From Chitinophagaceae bacterium UBA4407 (GTDB lineage Bacteria; Bacteroidota; Bacteroidia; Chitinophagales; Chitinophagaceae), in assembly GCA_002390845.1 (NCBI GenBank), contig DGQT01000107.1, forward strand, positions 1-60,553: a DNA stretch of 60,553 nucleotides. The letters run 5' to 3'. Position 1 is the first letter of the stretch; every line of letters begins with the position of its first letter. Of this stretch, positions 42,786 to 51,394 are shown in pieces. Under the pieces are notes generated by a model, which saw nothing but the letters and a program-made list of their open reading frames with translations, had not been told where the DNA came from and did not search any database. Position numbers and translations under genes: made by a program.

Positions 42786-44096
42786 ATGAGCAGCTTACAT
42801 TTCGAAACATTACAATTGCATGCGGGCCAGCAAATAGACCCAACTACCAAAAGCCGCGCTGTGCCTATTTATCAAACAACTTCCTACGGGTTTAACAACG
42901 CAGAACACGCTGCCAATTTATTCGGCCTTCGTGAGTTTGGCAACATTTACACCCGAATTATGAACCCAACAACCGATGTGTTTGAACAACGCATTGCCGC
43001 ACTTGAAGGCGGCGTGGCTGCGCTCGCAACTTCATCGGGTCAGGCAGCGCAATTTTTAGCATTGAGCAATATTCTACAAAGTGGCGACAACTTTATTTCT
43101 ACTTCATTTTTATACGGCGGTACATTCAATCAGTTTAAAGTTGCATTCAAGCGTTTGGGCATAGATGCACGTTTTGCAAACGGCGATGATGTGGCAAGTT
43201 TTGAAGCATTGATCGATGATAAAACAAAGGCCATTTATCTTGAAACAATCGGCAATCCACGCCTCAATATCCCCGACTTTGAACAATTTGCAGCACTTGC
43301 CAAAAAGCACGATCTGCCATTGATTGTTGACAATACTTTTGGAGCAGGCGGTTATTTATGCAAGCCATTGCAGCACGGTGCAAACATCGTTGTGGAGAGT
43401 GCTACAAAATGGATTGGCGGCCATGGAACTTCTATCGGCGGCGTTATTGTTGATGGTGGAAATTACAACTGGGGCAATGGAAAATTTCCTCAGTTTATTG
43501 AGCCGAGCGAAGGCTATCATGGCTTAAAATTCTGGGATGTTTTTGGCGAAGGCAACCCGCTTGGTTTACCCAACGTTGCATTTGCCATTCGTGCCAGAGT
43601 AGAAGGACTGCGCGACTTTGGTTCTTCGCAAAGCCCATTCAATTCTTTCTTGTTGATACAAGGATTGGAAACATTATCACTTCGCGTAGAACGCCATGCC
43701 AGCAATGCTTTGGCGCTGGCACAGTGGCTGGAAGCACATCCTTCAGTTGAGTATGTTTGGTATCCCGGTTTGGCAAGCAGTCCGTACAATGAACTGGCAA
43801 AAAAATATTTAACCAATGGCTTTGGCGGTGTGTTACAGTTTGGTGTAAAAGGCGGCAAAGAAACGGCTGCTGCATTCATCAACGAACTGAAATTGGCGAG
43901 TCATTTGGCTAATGTTGGCGATGCAAAAACGCTGGTAATAAATCCTGCTTCCACAACCCATGAACAGTTGAGTGCAGAAGAACAATTGGCAAGTGGCGTA
44001 TTGCCCAACCAGGTTCGCGTAAGTGTTGGCATCGAACATATTGATGATATTAAAGCAGACTTTCAACAGGCGTTTGATAAGATAACCGCGGCATAA
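42786..44096 (+). CDS. metY: O-acetylhomoserine aminocarboxypropyltransferase (sulfhydrylase)
   Basis: A PLP enzyme of about 436 residues that makes homocysteine (or methionine) from O-acetylhomoserine and sulfide (or methanethiol). It has the Cys/Met-metabolism fold. Seen are FETLQLHAGQQIDPTTKSRA at the start, YTRIMNPTTDVFEQRIAALE, SSGQAAQFLAL, the PLP Lys in VVESATKWIGGHG and the C-terminal QVRVSVGIEHIDDI. The ATG at 42786 was chosen; the frame is open to 42729 but that lies in the leader. The gene is controlled by the SAM-I riboswitch directly upstream and is followed by metX and hom, which supply its substrate. Confidence 0.95.
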   Translation: MSSLHFETLQLHAGQQIDPTTKSRAVPIYQTTSYGFNNAEHAANLFGLREFGNIYTRIMNPTTDVFEQRIAALEGGVAALATSSGQAAQFLALSNILQSGDNFISTSFLYGGTFNQFKVAFKRLGIDARFANGDDVASFEALIDDKTKAIYLETIGNPRLNIPDFEQFAALAKKHDLPLIVDNTFGAGGYLCKPLQHGANIVVESATKWIGGHGTSIGGVIVDGGNYNWGNGKFPQFIEPSEGYHGLKFWDVFGEGNPLGLPNVAFAIRARVEGLRDFGSSQSPFNSFLLIQGLETLSLRVERHASNALALAQWLEAHPSVEYVWYPGLASSPYNELAKKYLTNGFGGVLQFGVKGGKETAAAFINELKLASHLANVGDAKTLVINPASTTHEQLSAEEQLASGVLPNQVRVSVGIEHIDDIKADFQQAFDKITAA

Positions 44097-44109
44097 TTGT
44101 TATGGAATT

Positions 44110-44170
44110 ATTTTGAACCGGGCTAAAGAATATGAATGAAGCTTTCGTTGCGTCGCACACTTGTACTAAG
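44110..44170 (+). repeat. Dispersed intergenic repeat, L end (pair with 44240..44285)
   Basis: Head TTTTGAACCGGGC starts 13 bases after the metY stop, then ATATGAATGAAGCTTTC and the core GTTGCGTCGCACACTTGTAC (44147-44166). Confidence 0.92.
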
Positions 44171-44173
44171 GAA

Positions 44174-44229
44174 TAGCTATTAGCCATTGGCTGTTAGCTA
44201 ATAGCTAAAGGCTAACCGCTAAAAGCCTT
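44174..44229. repeat. Degenerate heptanucleotide array, eight units
   Basis: TAGCTAT, TAGCCAT, TGGCTGT, TAGCTAA, TAGCTAA, AGGCTAA, CCGCTAA, AAGCCTT, all in register, filling the interior between an L and an R repeat end. The clearest array in the window. Confidence 0.75.
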
Positions 44230-44239
44230 TGCTGCTCGT

Positions 44240-44285
44240 TGTTCCGAACGTACAAGTGAGTGACACAACGAAAGCTAAATAGGAA
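44240..44285 (-). repeat. Dispersed intergenic repeat, R end
   Basis: CCGAAC followed by the core variant GTACAAGTGAGTGACACAAC (44250-44269), then GAAAGC. The head is missing before the metX start at 44316. Confidence 0.8.
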
Positions 44286-44315
44286 AGAGAAAGCTGACTA
44301 ACAAAAATTAAAAAA

Positions 44316-45383
44316 TTGCAATCGAATATTTTCAGATACAACAAAACATTCAACCTCGAAAGCGGAAGAAGCCTGCCAGGCTTTCATTTGGCGTACACCA
44401 CACTCGGCGAACTGAATGAAGATAAAAGCAATGTGGTGTGGATATTTCATGCGCTTACGGCCAACAGCAACCCTGCAGAATGGTGGCCGGGATTGGTGGG
44501 CGATAACAAATTATTCGATCCGGAAAAGCATTTTATTATCTGCGTAAATATGCCCAACAGTTGCTACGGAAGTATTGGTCCGCTGGATACCGATGAAAGA
44601 ACGGGGCAACCTTTCTATCACAACTTTCCATTGTTTACAACAAGGGATATGGTGAAGGCTTACCGGCTTTTAAAAGATGATTTGGGTTTAAAAAAGATTC
44701 ATATTGGCGTGGGCGGTTCTATGGGCGGACAACAACTTTTAGAATGGGCCATTGAAGAACCGGAACTGTTTGAATTTATTTTTCCGATTGCAACGAATGC
44801 AGAACATTCGCCCTGGGGCATTGCATTCAATGCATCGCAAAGAATGTGTATAGAAAATGATGCAACATGGAAAGAGCAGCATGTGGATGCAGGGCTTGAA
44901 GGCATGAAAGTGGCGCGTTCAATTGCATTAATTTCTTACCGGCATTATGAAGCATATAATAAATCGCAGCATGGTTTCACCATTGATACGGAAGGCGCAA
45001 CGATTGATAAACAAATATTCAAAGCAGAAACTTACCAACGCTACCAAGGCGAAAAATTAGCGAAGCGTTTTAATGCATTCAGCTATTATTTTTTAAGCCA
45101 GGCAATGGATAAACACAACGTTGGCCGGGGCAGAGATTCTGTTCGTGCCGCATTGCAGAGCATCAAAGCAAAAGCACTGGTGATCAGCATTTCATCGGAT
45201 GTGCTCTATCCAACAGCAGAACAGGAATTGCTTGCTGCATACATTCCAAATGCGCAACTTGCAGTAATAGATTCATATTTTGGTCATGATGGATTTTTGC
45301 TTGAATATGAAACACTGGAAACGTTGATAAAAGACTTTATTACGCAGCAAAAAGAAAATTACAAATTGAGGATTGTAAACTGA
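44316..45383 (+). CDS. metX: Homoserine O-acetyltransferase
   Basis: Acetylates homoserine with acetyl-CoA to give the substrate of MetY. The 355-residue alpha/beta hydrolase has the nucleophile Ser in GVGGSMGGQQLLEW, the Asp in ISSDVLYPTAEQELL and the His in FGHDGFLLE. The early segments NVVWIFHALTANSNPAEWW and NMPNSCYGSIGPLDTDERTG are typical. The start must be TTG at 44316: an in-frame stop lies at 44295 and there is no ATG before the conserved region. The last codons (YKLRIVN and stop) are written by a heptanucleotide array at 45357-45384. Four bases separate it from hom. Confidence 0.94.
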   Translation: MQSNIFRYNKTFNLESGRSLPGFHLAYTTLGELNEDKSNVVWIFHALTANSNPAEWWPGLVGDNKLFDPEKHFIICVNMPNSCYGSIGPLDTDERTGQPFYHNFPLFTTRDMVKAYRLLKDDLGLKKIHIGVGGSMGGQQLLEWAIEEPELFEFIFPIATNAEHSPWGIAFNASQRMCIENDATWKEQHVDAGLEGMKVARSIALISYRHYEAYNKSQHGFTIDTEGATIDKQIFKAETYQRYQGEKLAKRFNAFSYYFLSQAMDKHNVGRGRDSVRAALQSIKAKALVISISSDVLYPTAEQELLAAYIPNAQLAVIDSYFGHDGFLLEYETLETLIKDFITQQKENYKLRIVN

Positions 45384-45384
45384 A
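45357..45384. repeat. Heptanucleotide array at the metX 3' end
   Basis: AATTACA, AATTGAG, GATTGTA, AACTGAA in register, covering the last codons and the stop codon of metX. Confidence 0.55.
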
Positions 45385-45387
45385 TAT

Positions 45388-46644
45388 ATGAGTACAGATA
45401 AGAAATTAATCATTGGGTTATTTGGTTTTGGGGTGGTTGGCGAAGGCTTGTATAAAGTGTTACAACAAACACCATCGCTTAAAGCCGAGATTAGAAAAGT
45501 GTGCATTAAACATCCCGGTAAAAAAAGAAATGCCCCTGATGAATTATTTACTACCGATAAAAATGATTTACTCTTCGATACAAACATTAATGTAATAGTT
45601 GAAGTAATTGATGATGCCGATGCAGCTTTTGATATCGTAAGCACTGCATTTAAAAATGGCAAAGCTGTGGTGAGCGCCAGCAAGAAAATGATTGCAGAAC
45701 ATTTACCCGAGATACTTCAATTTCAAAAAGAAACTGGCTTGCCTTTTTTGTGCGAAGCTGCGGCATGTGCTTCTATCCCTGTTATTCGCAACCTGGAAGA
45801 GTATTACGATAATGATTTATTGCATGGAATAAAAGCAATTGTAAATGGCTCTACTAACTTTATTCTTACAAAGATGTTTGAAGATAAGCTGCAGTTTGGC
45901 GAAGCATTGTTGCTTGCGCAGCAACTGGGCTTCGCTGAAAGCAATCCCAAGCTTGATGTGGAAGGTTATGATGCAGTAAACAAATGGACATTCCTGTTAA
46001 CCCATGCTTACGGGATTGTAAAACACCCCAATGAAATTTTGTTTACGGGGATTCAGAATATACAACTGAGTGATGCGGCTGTTGCGAAAGAAAAAAATTA
46101 CGATATAAAATTAGTGGCACAGGCGCAAAAATTAAAGAACGGAAAAGTGGCTGCGTTTGTATTGCCGCAGTTTGTAACGCATGATGATCAGTTGAGTTTT
46201 GTAAAGAATGAATACAACGGCGTTGTAATTGAAAGCGGCTTTGCCGATAAACAATTTTTCTATGGTAAAGGTGCAGGAAGTTTCCCCACTGCATCGGCAG
46301 TGTTAAGCGATATATCTGCTTTACGCTACAATTACCGTTACGAGTACAAGAAGCTATATTACCATACACCCGGTGAACTCACCAATGATTTTTATGTAAA
46401 GGCTTATGTAAGCTTTAATAAACTCAACGATGTTCCCAAAGAAGAATTTGAATGGATAGAAGAATGGCATGGCGGACAGGACAGAAGTTATCTTGTTGGC
46501 GCCATTCATTTCGAAAAATTAGTCAATAATAAATGGTGGAAAGAGCAGGGCGTATCCTTAATTCTTATGCCTGAACCAGTGATTGAAAATATTGAACTAA
46601 GAAATTTAAAAAAGAGAAGTTTAGAATTGGCGGGAATTTTATAA
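45388..46644 (+). CDS. hom: Homoserine dehydrogenase
   Basis: Reduces aspartate semialdehyde to homoserine, the precursor that metX acetylates. The 418-residue protein has an N-terminal NAD(P)-binding domain with LFGFGVVGEGLYKVL. The catalytic domain has CEAAACASIPVIRNLEEYY, GIKAIVNGSTNFILTKM, AESNPKLDVEGYDAVNKW and FYGKGAGSFPTASAVLSD. The C-terminal ~70 residues could be an ACT-like regulatory domain, but I see no clear match. It lacks a fused aspartate kinase. It is co-transcribed with metX (4-base gap) and followed by a terminator, so metY-metX-hom reads as a methionine unit. Confidence 0.94.
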   Translation: MSTDKKLIIGLFGFGVVGEGLYKVLQQTPSLKAEIRKVCIKHPGKKRNAPDELFTTDKNDLLFDTNINVIVEVIDDADAAFDIVSTAFKNGKAVVSASKKMIAEHLPEILQFQKETGLPFLCEAAACASIPVIRNLEEYYDNDLLHGIKAIVNGSTNFILTKMFEDKLQFGEALLLAQQLGFAESNPKLDVEGYDAVNKWTFLLTHAYGIVKHPNEILFTGIQNIQLSDAAVAKEKNYDIKLVAQAQKLKNGKVAAFVLPQFVTHDDQLSFVKNEYNGVVIESGFADKQFFYGKGAGSFPTASAVLSDISALRYNYRYEYKKLYYHTPGELTNDFYVKAYVSFNKLNDVPKEEFEWIEEWHGGQDRSYLVGAIHFEKLVNNKWWKEQGVSLILMPEPVIENIELRNLKKRSLELAGIL

Positions 46645-46664
46645 CTAACTTTATTTCTTTTTTT

Positions 46665-46694
46665 AGCTCTGTCTATTTTAGGCAGGGCTTTTTT
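46665..46694 (+). terminator. Intrinsic terminator after hom
   Basis: Arms AGCTCTGTCT and AGGCAGGGCT (two G-T pairs), a 5-base loop and a T-run to 46694. Confidence 0.82.
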
Positions 46695-46697
46695 ATT

Positions 46698-46860
46698 TCG
46701 GCCAAAAAGTTAAACTGCAATGGGGCTTTACTTGCCATGCTCGTTTCAAAGGCCCTCTTTCATTGCAGCGTTTAAGCGGCCTGCCCTGAACTTGTTTCAG
46801 GGTGGCATCCTGTGCCGCAAACTTGTTTCAGGATTACCCTCTTGTACTCAATAATGGATG
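46698..46860 (+). repeat. Dispersed intergenic repeat, L end, subfamily 2 with inserted hairpins
   Basis: TTTCGGCCAAAAAG (weak head), GGGGCTTTACTTGCCATGC and TCTTTCATTGCAGCG match subfamily 2. Inserted pieces CCCTGAACTTGTTTCAGGG and CCGCAAACTTGTTTCAGG follow, then ACCCTCTTGTACTC. Confidence 0.65.
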
Positions 46861-47003
46861 TGGATCTTTAACAGTAGTTACTACCACTAAGGAGAATATT
46901 GATTACTATTTTCAGGGTATTGTTTAGAGTAACAAAACATGGTATAAATAAAAATTTTAACCCATCCGCTGAATTTCAGTTTCTTTACACAAATTTAATA
47001 TGA

Positions 47004-48992
47004 ATGATTAGAAACCTTAAGCAAAAGGTTACTAACGAACGATACGCTGTGTTGTATGCATTTATTATTGTATTTCTTGCACTATCTTTCTTAGTGAGGC
47101 TTTCGCTGTTTATCTGGAACTTTAACCTTACCCAAGCTTCTGTTTTTGATGTATTAAGGATCTTTTTTACCGGCCTTTTTTTTGATATTGGTGTCGCTTC
47201 TTTTTTTGTTGCCTTATATGCGATATATCTTTTATTACTTCCTGAGAAACTCAATAATTCTTTGTTCAATAAAATATTTACCTATACGGGTTTTTTCATT
47301 GCGATACTCATTACACTTTTTAGTCTTTTTGCAGAGTTTCCTTTTTGGCAGGAGTTCCAGAGCCGCTTTAATTTTATAGCAGTAGATTACCTGGTTTATA
47401 CTTTTGAAGTAATAGATAATATTAATGAAAGTTACCCGCTACCAATACTTATAAGCGGTATGATTGCAGTGACGTTCATAATTTTTTTTATTCTAAAAAA
47501 ACTAAAGGTTTTTAAAAATTCTTTTACCTCCCGCACTACTCTTATGCAAAGGGTAGTACATACTTTCCTTTGGCTGATTATACCAGTGCTATATATATTT
47601 TTTGTAAAGAACAGCAGTGCTGAAGTAAGTGTAAACCGATACCAGAATGAATTGAGCAAAGCGGGCATTTATTCTTTCGTTTCAGCTTTCAGAGATAACG
47701 AATTAAACTTTGATGATTTTTATCTCCACAACAATACTGATAGTGGTTTCAGTATTGTTTGCAATTACCTTAAAGATAGCGTTACAACTCCTGAACAAAA
47801 TAATAAAAGCATTTACAGGTATATCCAAAACAGCAAGCAAGGCGATCAGGCACTTAGGCCAAATGTTATTATGATCACCATTGAAAGTTTCAGTGCAGAA
47901 TTTATGAACAGGTATGGCAGTACAAAGTCAATTACCCCTTTTCTTGACAGCCTAAGCAACTCATGCATTGCATTTGATAATTTATACGCTACAGGTACAC
48001 GCACAGTACGTGGTATGGAGGCGCTTTCACTAAGCATTCCGCCAACACCGGGTAACAGTATAGTGCGGCGGCTTGACAATGAAAATCTTTTTACAGTAAG
48101 TACCATATTTAAACAAAAAGGTTATAACTGTTCTTTCATTTATGGTGGCGATGGATACTTCGATAATATGAATGAATATTTTGGTAACAATGGTTTTGAT
48201 ATTATTGACAGAAGCCATAATAAATATCCCGGAGATAAAATACAAACCACCAGAACACAGATAGAAGATAAAGATGTACACTTTGAAAATGCCTGGGGTA
48301 TTTGCGACGAAGACCTTTACGATGCGGCCATTCGCAACGCAGATAAAGAATCTGCAGCAGGTAAAAATTTTTACCAGTTTATCATGACCACAAGCAATCA
48401 CCGCCCATATACATGGCCCATTGGAAGAATTGATATTGCAACCGGGGGGCGTGATGGTGCTGTAAAATATACCGACTATTCAATACGTCGTTTTATTACT
48501 CAATCGCAATCAAAGCCCTGGTTTAAGAATACAGTATTTATTATTGTTGCAGACCACTGTGCAGAAAGTGCAGGCGTTAATGAAATAGACATCAGCAAAT
48601 ATCATATTCCATGCTTCATTTATAATCTTCCGCAAAAGCCCGAAGCACTTAAACAACTATGTTCTCAAATAGATATTTATCCAACTTTATTTTCGCTGAT
48701 TAACTGGAATTACTACTCCAATCTTTTTGGAAAAAACGTATTCAGCATGAAGCCCGGAGATGAAAGGGCTTTTGTTTCAACTTATCAAAAACTTGGTTAT
48801 TTAAAAGGCACCAGTTTCGCCATTCTTAACTCAAAAAAAGATGCAACCATGTACCGTTACAATACAAAAAACCAATCGCAAACACCCATTGCGTTGGATA
48901 GTAAACTTATTAACGAAACCATTGCCTGGTATCAGTCTGCAAATTATTTGTATAAAAGCGGTGGCCTTAAATTAAGTAAGCTAAAACCATAA
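47004..48992 (+). CDS. LTA synthase family sulfatase (membrane phosphoglycerol/phosphoethanolamine transferase-like)
   Basis: A 662-residue protein with five N-terminal membrane helices (about residues 10-200) and an extracytoplasmic alkaline-phosphatase-type domain (about 285-610). Metal and nucleophile positions are visible: the Glu in NVIMITIESFSAEF, the catalytic Thr in ATGTRTVRGMEAL, and FIIVADHCAESAG for the later metal site. Relatives move polar head groups from phospholipids to lipoteichoic acid, lipid A or glycans. A Bacteroidota cell would not make classical LTA, so lipid A or capsule modification is more likely, which is inference. It is transcribed alone, with repeat copies on both sides. 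Confidence 0.9.
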   Translation: MIRNLKQKVTNERYAVLYAFIIVFLALSFLVRLSLFIWNFNLTQASVFDVLRIFFTGLFFDIGVASFFVALYAIYLLLLPEKLNNSLFNKIFTYTGFFIAILITLFSLFAEFPFWQEFQSRFNFIAVDYLVYTFEVIDNINESYPLPILISGMIAVTFIIFFILKKLKVFKNSFTSRTTLMQRVVHTFLWLIIPVLYIFFVKNSSAEVSVNRYQNELSKAGIYSFVSAFRDNELNFDDFYLHNNTDSGFSIVCNYLKDSVTTPEQNNKSIYRYIQNSKQGDQALRPNVIMITIESFSAEFMNRYGSTKSITPFLDSLSNSCIAFDNLYATGTRTVRGMEALSLSIPPTPGNSIVRRLDNENLFTVSTIFKQKGYNCSFIYGGDGYFDNMNEYFGNNGFDIIDRSHNKYPGDKIQTTRTQIEDKDVHFENAWGICDEDLYDAAIRNADKESAAGKNFYQFIMTTSNHRPYTWPIGRIDIATGGRDGAVKYTDYSIRRFITQSQSKPWFKNTVFIIVADHCAESAGVNEIDISKYHIPCFIYNLPQKPEALKQLCSQIDIYPTLFSLINWNYYSNLFGKNVFSMKPGDERAFVSTYQKLGYLKGTSFAILNSKKDATMYRYNTKNQSQTPIALDSKLINETIAWYQSANYLYKSGGLKLSKLKP

Positions 48993-49004
48993 GGAGCTGC
49001 AAAG

Positions 49005-49085
49005 TATTTTTTTTGTACCTAACTGTAGTATCTGTACGAAGCTTTATTTGCGTCGCACACTTGTACTGAATAACAAGTATGGGCT
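49005..49085 (+). repeat. Dispersed intergenic repeat, L end (pair with 49140..49207)
   Basis: The head is poorly kept (TTTTTTTGTACCTAAC), then TACGAAGCTTTA and the core TTTGCGTCGCACACTTGTAC (49047-49066). Confidence 0.85.
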
Positions 49086-49139
49086 TTAGGCTGCCCGGCA
49101 ATAGTTAACAATTAAGCGCAGGCAGCCACAGCCGCATCA

Positions 49140-49207
49140 TGATCTGAACGTACACGAGTGCGACGCAAGGAACGATCACTAAAGAGCTAATGCCCGGTTC
49201 ATAAAAA
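49140..49207 (-). repeat. Dispersed intergenic repeat, R end
   Basis: CTGAACGTACACGAGTGCGA continuing into CGCAAGG, then GAACGATCAC and the head TAATGCCCGGTTCATAAAAA. A second head, TTAATGCCCGGTTCATAAA, occurs again at 49252-49270. Confidence 0.85.
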
Positions 49208-49225
49208 ATCCTGCGCAACTTACAT

Positions 49226-49260
49226 AACTACAAACCACCAACTATAAACTATTAATGCCC
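49226..49260. repeat. Degenerate heptanucleotide array
   Basis: AACTACA, AACCACC, AACTATA, AACTATT, AATGCCC in register between two R-type heads. Confidence 0.6.
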
Positions 49261-49332
49261 GGTTCATAAACATTCTTTACCCAACATTTACCATTAGTCC
49301 GATTACTTACCTTTACGCCGAAAACAAATTCT

Positions 49333-50355
49333 ATGCGCGAACTTTCGGTTGTAATAACAGTGATGAATGAAGAAGATAATATTCATCCGCTTGTAGACGC
49401 GATACGCAATGCTTTGAGTGGTATAGATTATGAAGTTATTTTTGTTGATGATGGCTCTATAGATGCCACCCGAAAAAGAATTAAAGAAGTAATTGACGAC
49501 CGCATTGTACTGGTTGAATTGCGCAAAAATTATGGCCAGAGTACAGCGATGGCTGCGGGTATTGATTACAGTAGCGGTAAATATATTGCGCTGCTGGATG
49601 GTGATTTGCAGAACGACCCTACTGATATTCCTTTTATGCTGAAGAAGCTGAAAGATGAAGACTGGGATGTTGTTGCAGGCAACCGCAAGAACCGGAAAGA
49701 TGGCATGTTCCTGCGCAAAATACCCAGTAAAATTGCCAATGCATTAATACGCAGTATGACCAAAGTTTACATACAGGACTACGGTTGCACACTAAAAATT
49801 TTTAAACGCGAAATAGCCGAAGACCTTGGTTTGTACGGTGAGTTGCATCGTTTTATTCCTGTGCTTGCAAGCATGCAAGGCGCAAGAATTGTGCAGGTCG
49901 ATGTAAAGCATCATCCTAGGCAGTTTGGTGTGTCCAAATATGGGCTGGGCCGTACTTTCCGCGTAATGAGTGATTTGGTTACGATGGTTTTTTTTCGCAG
50001 GTACAGTCAGAAGCCGATGCACCTTTTTGGTACTATGGGTTTCATTAGTTTATTCCTCGGCATGATCATTAATTTATACTTACTTGTTTTAAAAATAATG
50101 GGCGAAGATATTTGGGGCAAGCCCATTCTTTTGCTCGGCATGATATTGTTACTCGGCGGTATTCAGCTTATCACTATTGGTATTCTTGCTGAAGTAAGTA
50201 TGCGCACTTACTACGAAAGCGGCAGCAAAAAAACTTATGCGGTAAGAAATCTGTTCAGGCAAAATGCAGGCAAAGAGGCAGTAAGGCATATAGGCAATGA
50301 GGATCTACAGCCTGCTGAGTTTACCGGAAACACCAAACCCGAAACCGGAAACTAA
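49333..50355 (+). CDS. Glycosyltransferase family 2 (dolichol/undecaprenyl-phosphate sugar transferase type)
   Basis: A 340-residue enzyme of the ArnC/DPM1/GtrB kind, which puts a sugar from a nucleotide sugar onto polyprenyl phosphate at the cytoplasmic membrane face. The GT2 domain (about 1-225) has VIFVDDGSIDATR, ALLDGDLQNDP and the acceptor-side motif HHPRQFGVSKYG. Two C-terminal membrane helices (about 235-258 and 270-292) follow. The last nine residues and the stop are encoded by a heptanucleotide array. The next gene, a flippase-like membrane protein, starts 2 bases after the stop, so the two are co-translated partners. Confidence 0.92.
   Translation: MRELSVVITVMNEEDNIHPLVDAIRNALSGIDYEVIFVDDGSIDATRKRIKEVIDDRIVLVELRKNYGQSTAMAAGIDYSSGKYIALLDGDLQNDPTDIPFMLKKLKDEDWDVVAGNRKNRKDGMFLRKIPSKIANALIRSMTKVYIQDYGCTLKIFKREIAEDLGLYGELHRFIPVLASMQGARIVQVDVKHHPRQFGVSKYGLGRTFRVMSDLVTMVFFRRYSQKPMHLFGTMGFISLFLGMIINLYLLVLKIMGEDIWGKPILLLGMILLLGGIQLITIGILAEVSMRTYYESGSKKTYAVRNLFRQNAGKEAVRHIGNEDLQPAEFTGNTKPETGN
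50326..50353. repeat. Heptanucleotide array at the 3' end of the GT2 gene
   Basis: GGAAACA, CCAAACC, CGAAACC, GGAAACT in register, encoding the C-terminal GNTKPETGN of the glycosyltransferase. Confidence 0.65.
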
Positions 50356-50357
50356 AC

Positions 50358-51260
50358 ATGGCTTCTTTAAAGAATATCCCGGGTTGGCTAAAGCTGTTGC
50401 TGAAACTTGTTATAACCGTTCTTTGCCTTTGGTATGTAAGCAATAAAATTGACTGGAGTAAAAGCCTTGCAACCATACAACGCAGTGATGTTTTATGGCT
50501 GCTAATTGCCACTGTTTTATTTACTGCATCAAAAGTTGTTTCATCGGTAAGACTTAATATTTATTTCAATAACATCAGGCTCAACCTTTCTCAAAAAGTT
50601 AACCTTAAACTCTACTGGCTGGGTATGTTTTATAATTTGTTTTTACCAGGCGGCATTGGTGGTGATGCATATAAAGTTATCCTCCTTCGCAAAACACATA
50701 AGCAGCCCGCAAAGCTATTAACAGCAGCGGTTTTGCTTGACCGTATGAGCGGTGTTGTGGGCCTGGGTATATTGGCTGCCATATACTATTATGTTGTTTA
50801 CAAAGGCGCCAATTATTCACTCTTACTCATTATTACGGTACTCCCGGCATTGGCCGCTTACTGGTTTTTTGTAAGGCAGTTTTTTCCTTCCTTTATAAAA
50901 GGTTTTTGGCCCACACTATGGCTGGGACTTGCAGTGCAGGTATTACAGGTATTGTGTGCCTACTGCATTATGCAGGCATTGCATTTATACGGGCATAATA
51001 CTGAATATATCCTCATTTTTTTACTCTCCTCTGTAGTCGCAATTCTACCGTTTACAGTAGGGGGTTTGGGTGCGAGAGAAGTTGTTTTCCTCTGGGGCAG
51101 CACACAATTTTTATTAAACAAAGATGAAAGTGTATGCATCAGCCTGCTCTTTTATCTTATTACCGTTGTTATTTCTACAATTGGCGTGTATTGGGTTTAT
51201 AAAGACCCATTGGGCAAAAGTGGAGATACAGAAAAGCAGGATACGCTTAAAGTATCCTGA
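50358..51260 (+). CDS. Lysylphosphatidylglycerol synthase TM region-like/UPF0104 membrane protein
   Basis: A 300-residue protein with about eight membrane helices. The family signature LPGGIGGDAYKVILLRK is at about residues 96-112. TAAVLLDRMSGVVGLG and the late PFTVGGLGAREVVFLWG also match. Such proteins occur as the flippase part of MprF and as stand-alone partners of polyprenyl glycosyltransferases. Here the gene begins 2 bases after the GT2 gene, which supports a role in moving a lipid-linked sugar across the membrane, an inference from context. There is no MprF synthase domain. Confidence 0.87.
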   Translation: MASLKNIPGWLKLLLKLVITVLCLWYVSNKIDWSKSLATIQRSDVLWLLIATVLFTASKVVSSVRLNIYFNNIRLNLSQKVNLKLYWLGMFYNLFLPGGIGGDAYKVILLRKTHKQPAKLLTAAVLLDRMSGVVGLGILAAIYYYVVYKGANYSLLLIITVLPALAAYWFFVRQFFPSFIKGFWPTLWLGLAVQVLQVLCAYCIMQALHLYGHNTEYILIFLLSSVVAILPFTVGGLGAREVVFLWGSTQFLLNKDESVCISLLFYLITVVISTIGVYWVYKDPLGKSGDTEKQDTLKVS

Positions 51261-51394
51261 AAATGGCGAGGTTTCTTTTATTTTACTTTCAAACGGTTTA
51301 TTTTTGCCGGATTACCCGGCAATGGGGATCTGAATAAGCAAAAAATCCGTACATAAACTGTAAACGATACTCAAACTGTAAGAATAAAAATTGA

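Larger units (their letters stand above)
46645..47003. other. 359-base intergenic region
   Basis: Contains the hom terminator, a subfamily 2 repeat copy (46698-46860) and AT-rich sequence before the LtaS-like gene. No gene is seen. Confidence 0.55.
48993..49332. other. 340-base intergenic region with a repeat pair and heptad array
   Basis: An L end (49005-49085), an R end (49140-49207), a heptanucleotide array (49226-49260) and an extra R-type head (49254-49270). No gene is seen. Confidence 0.6.
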
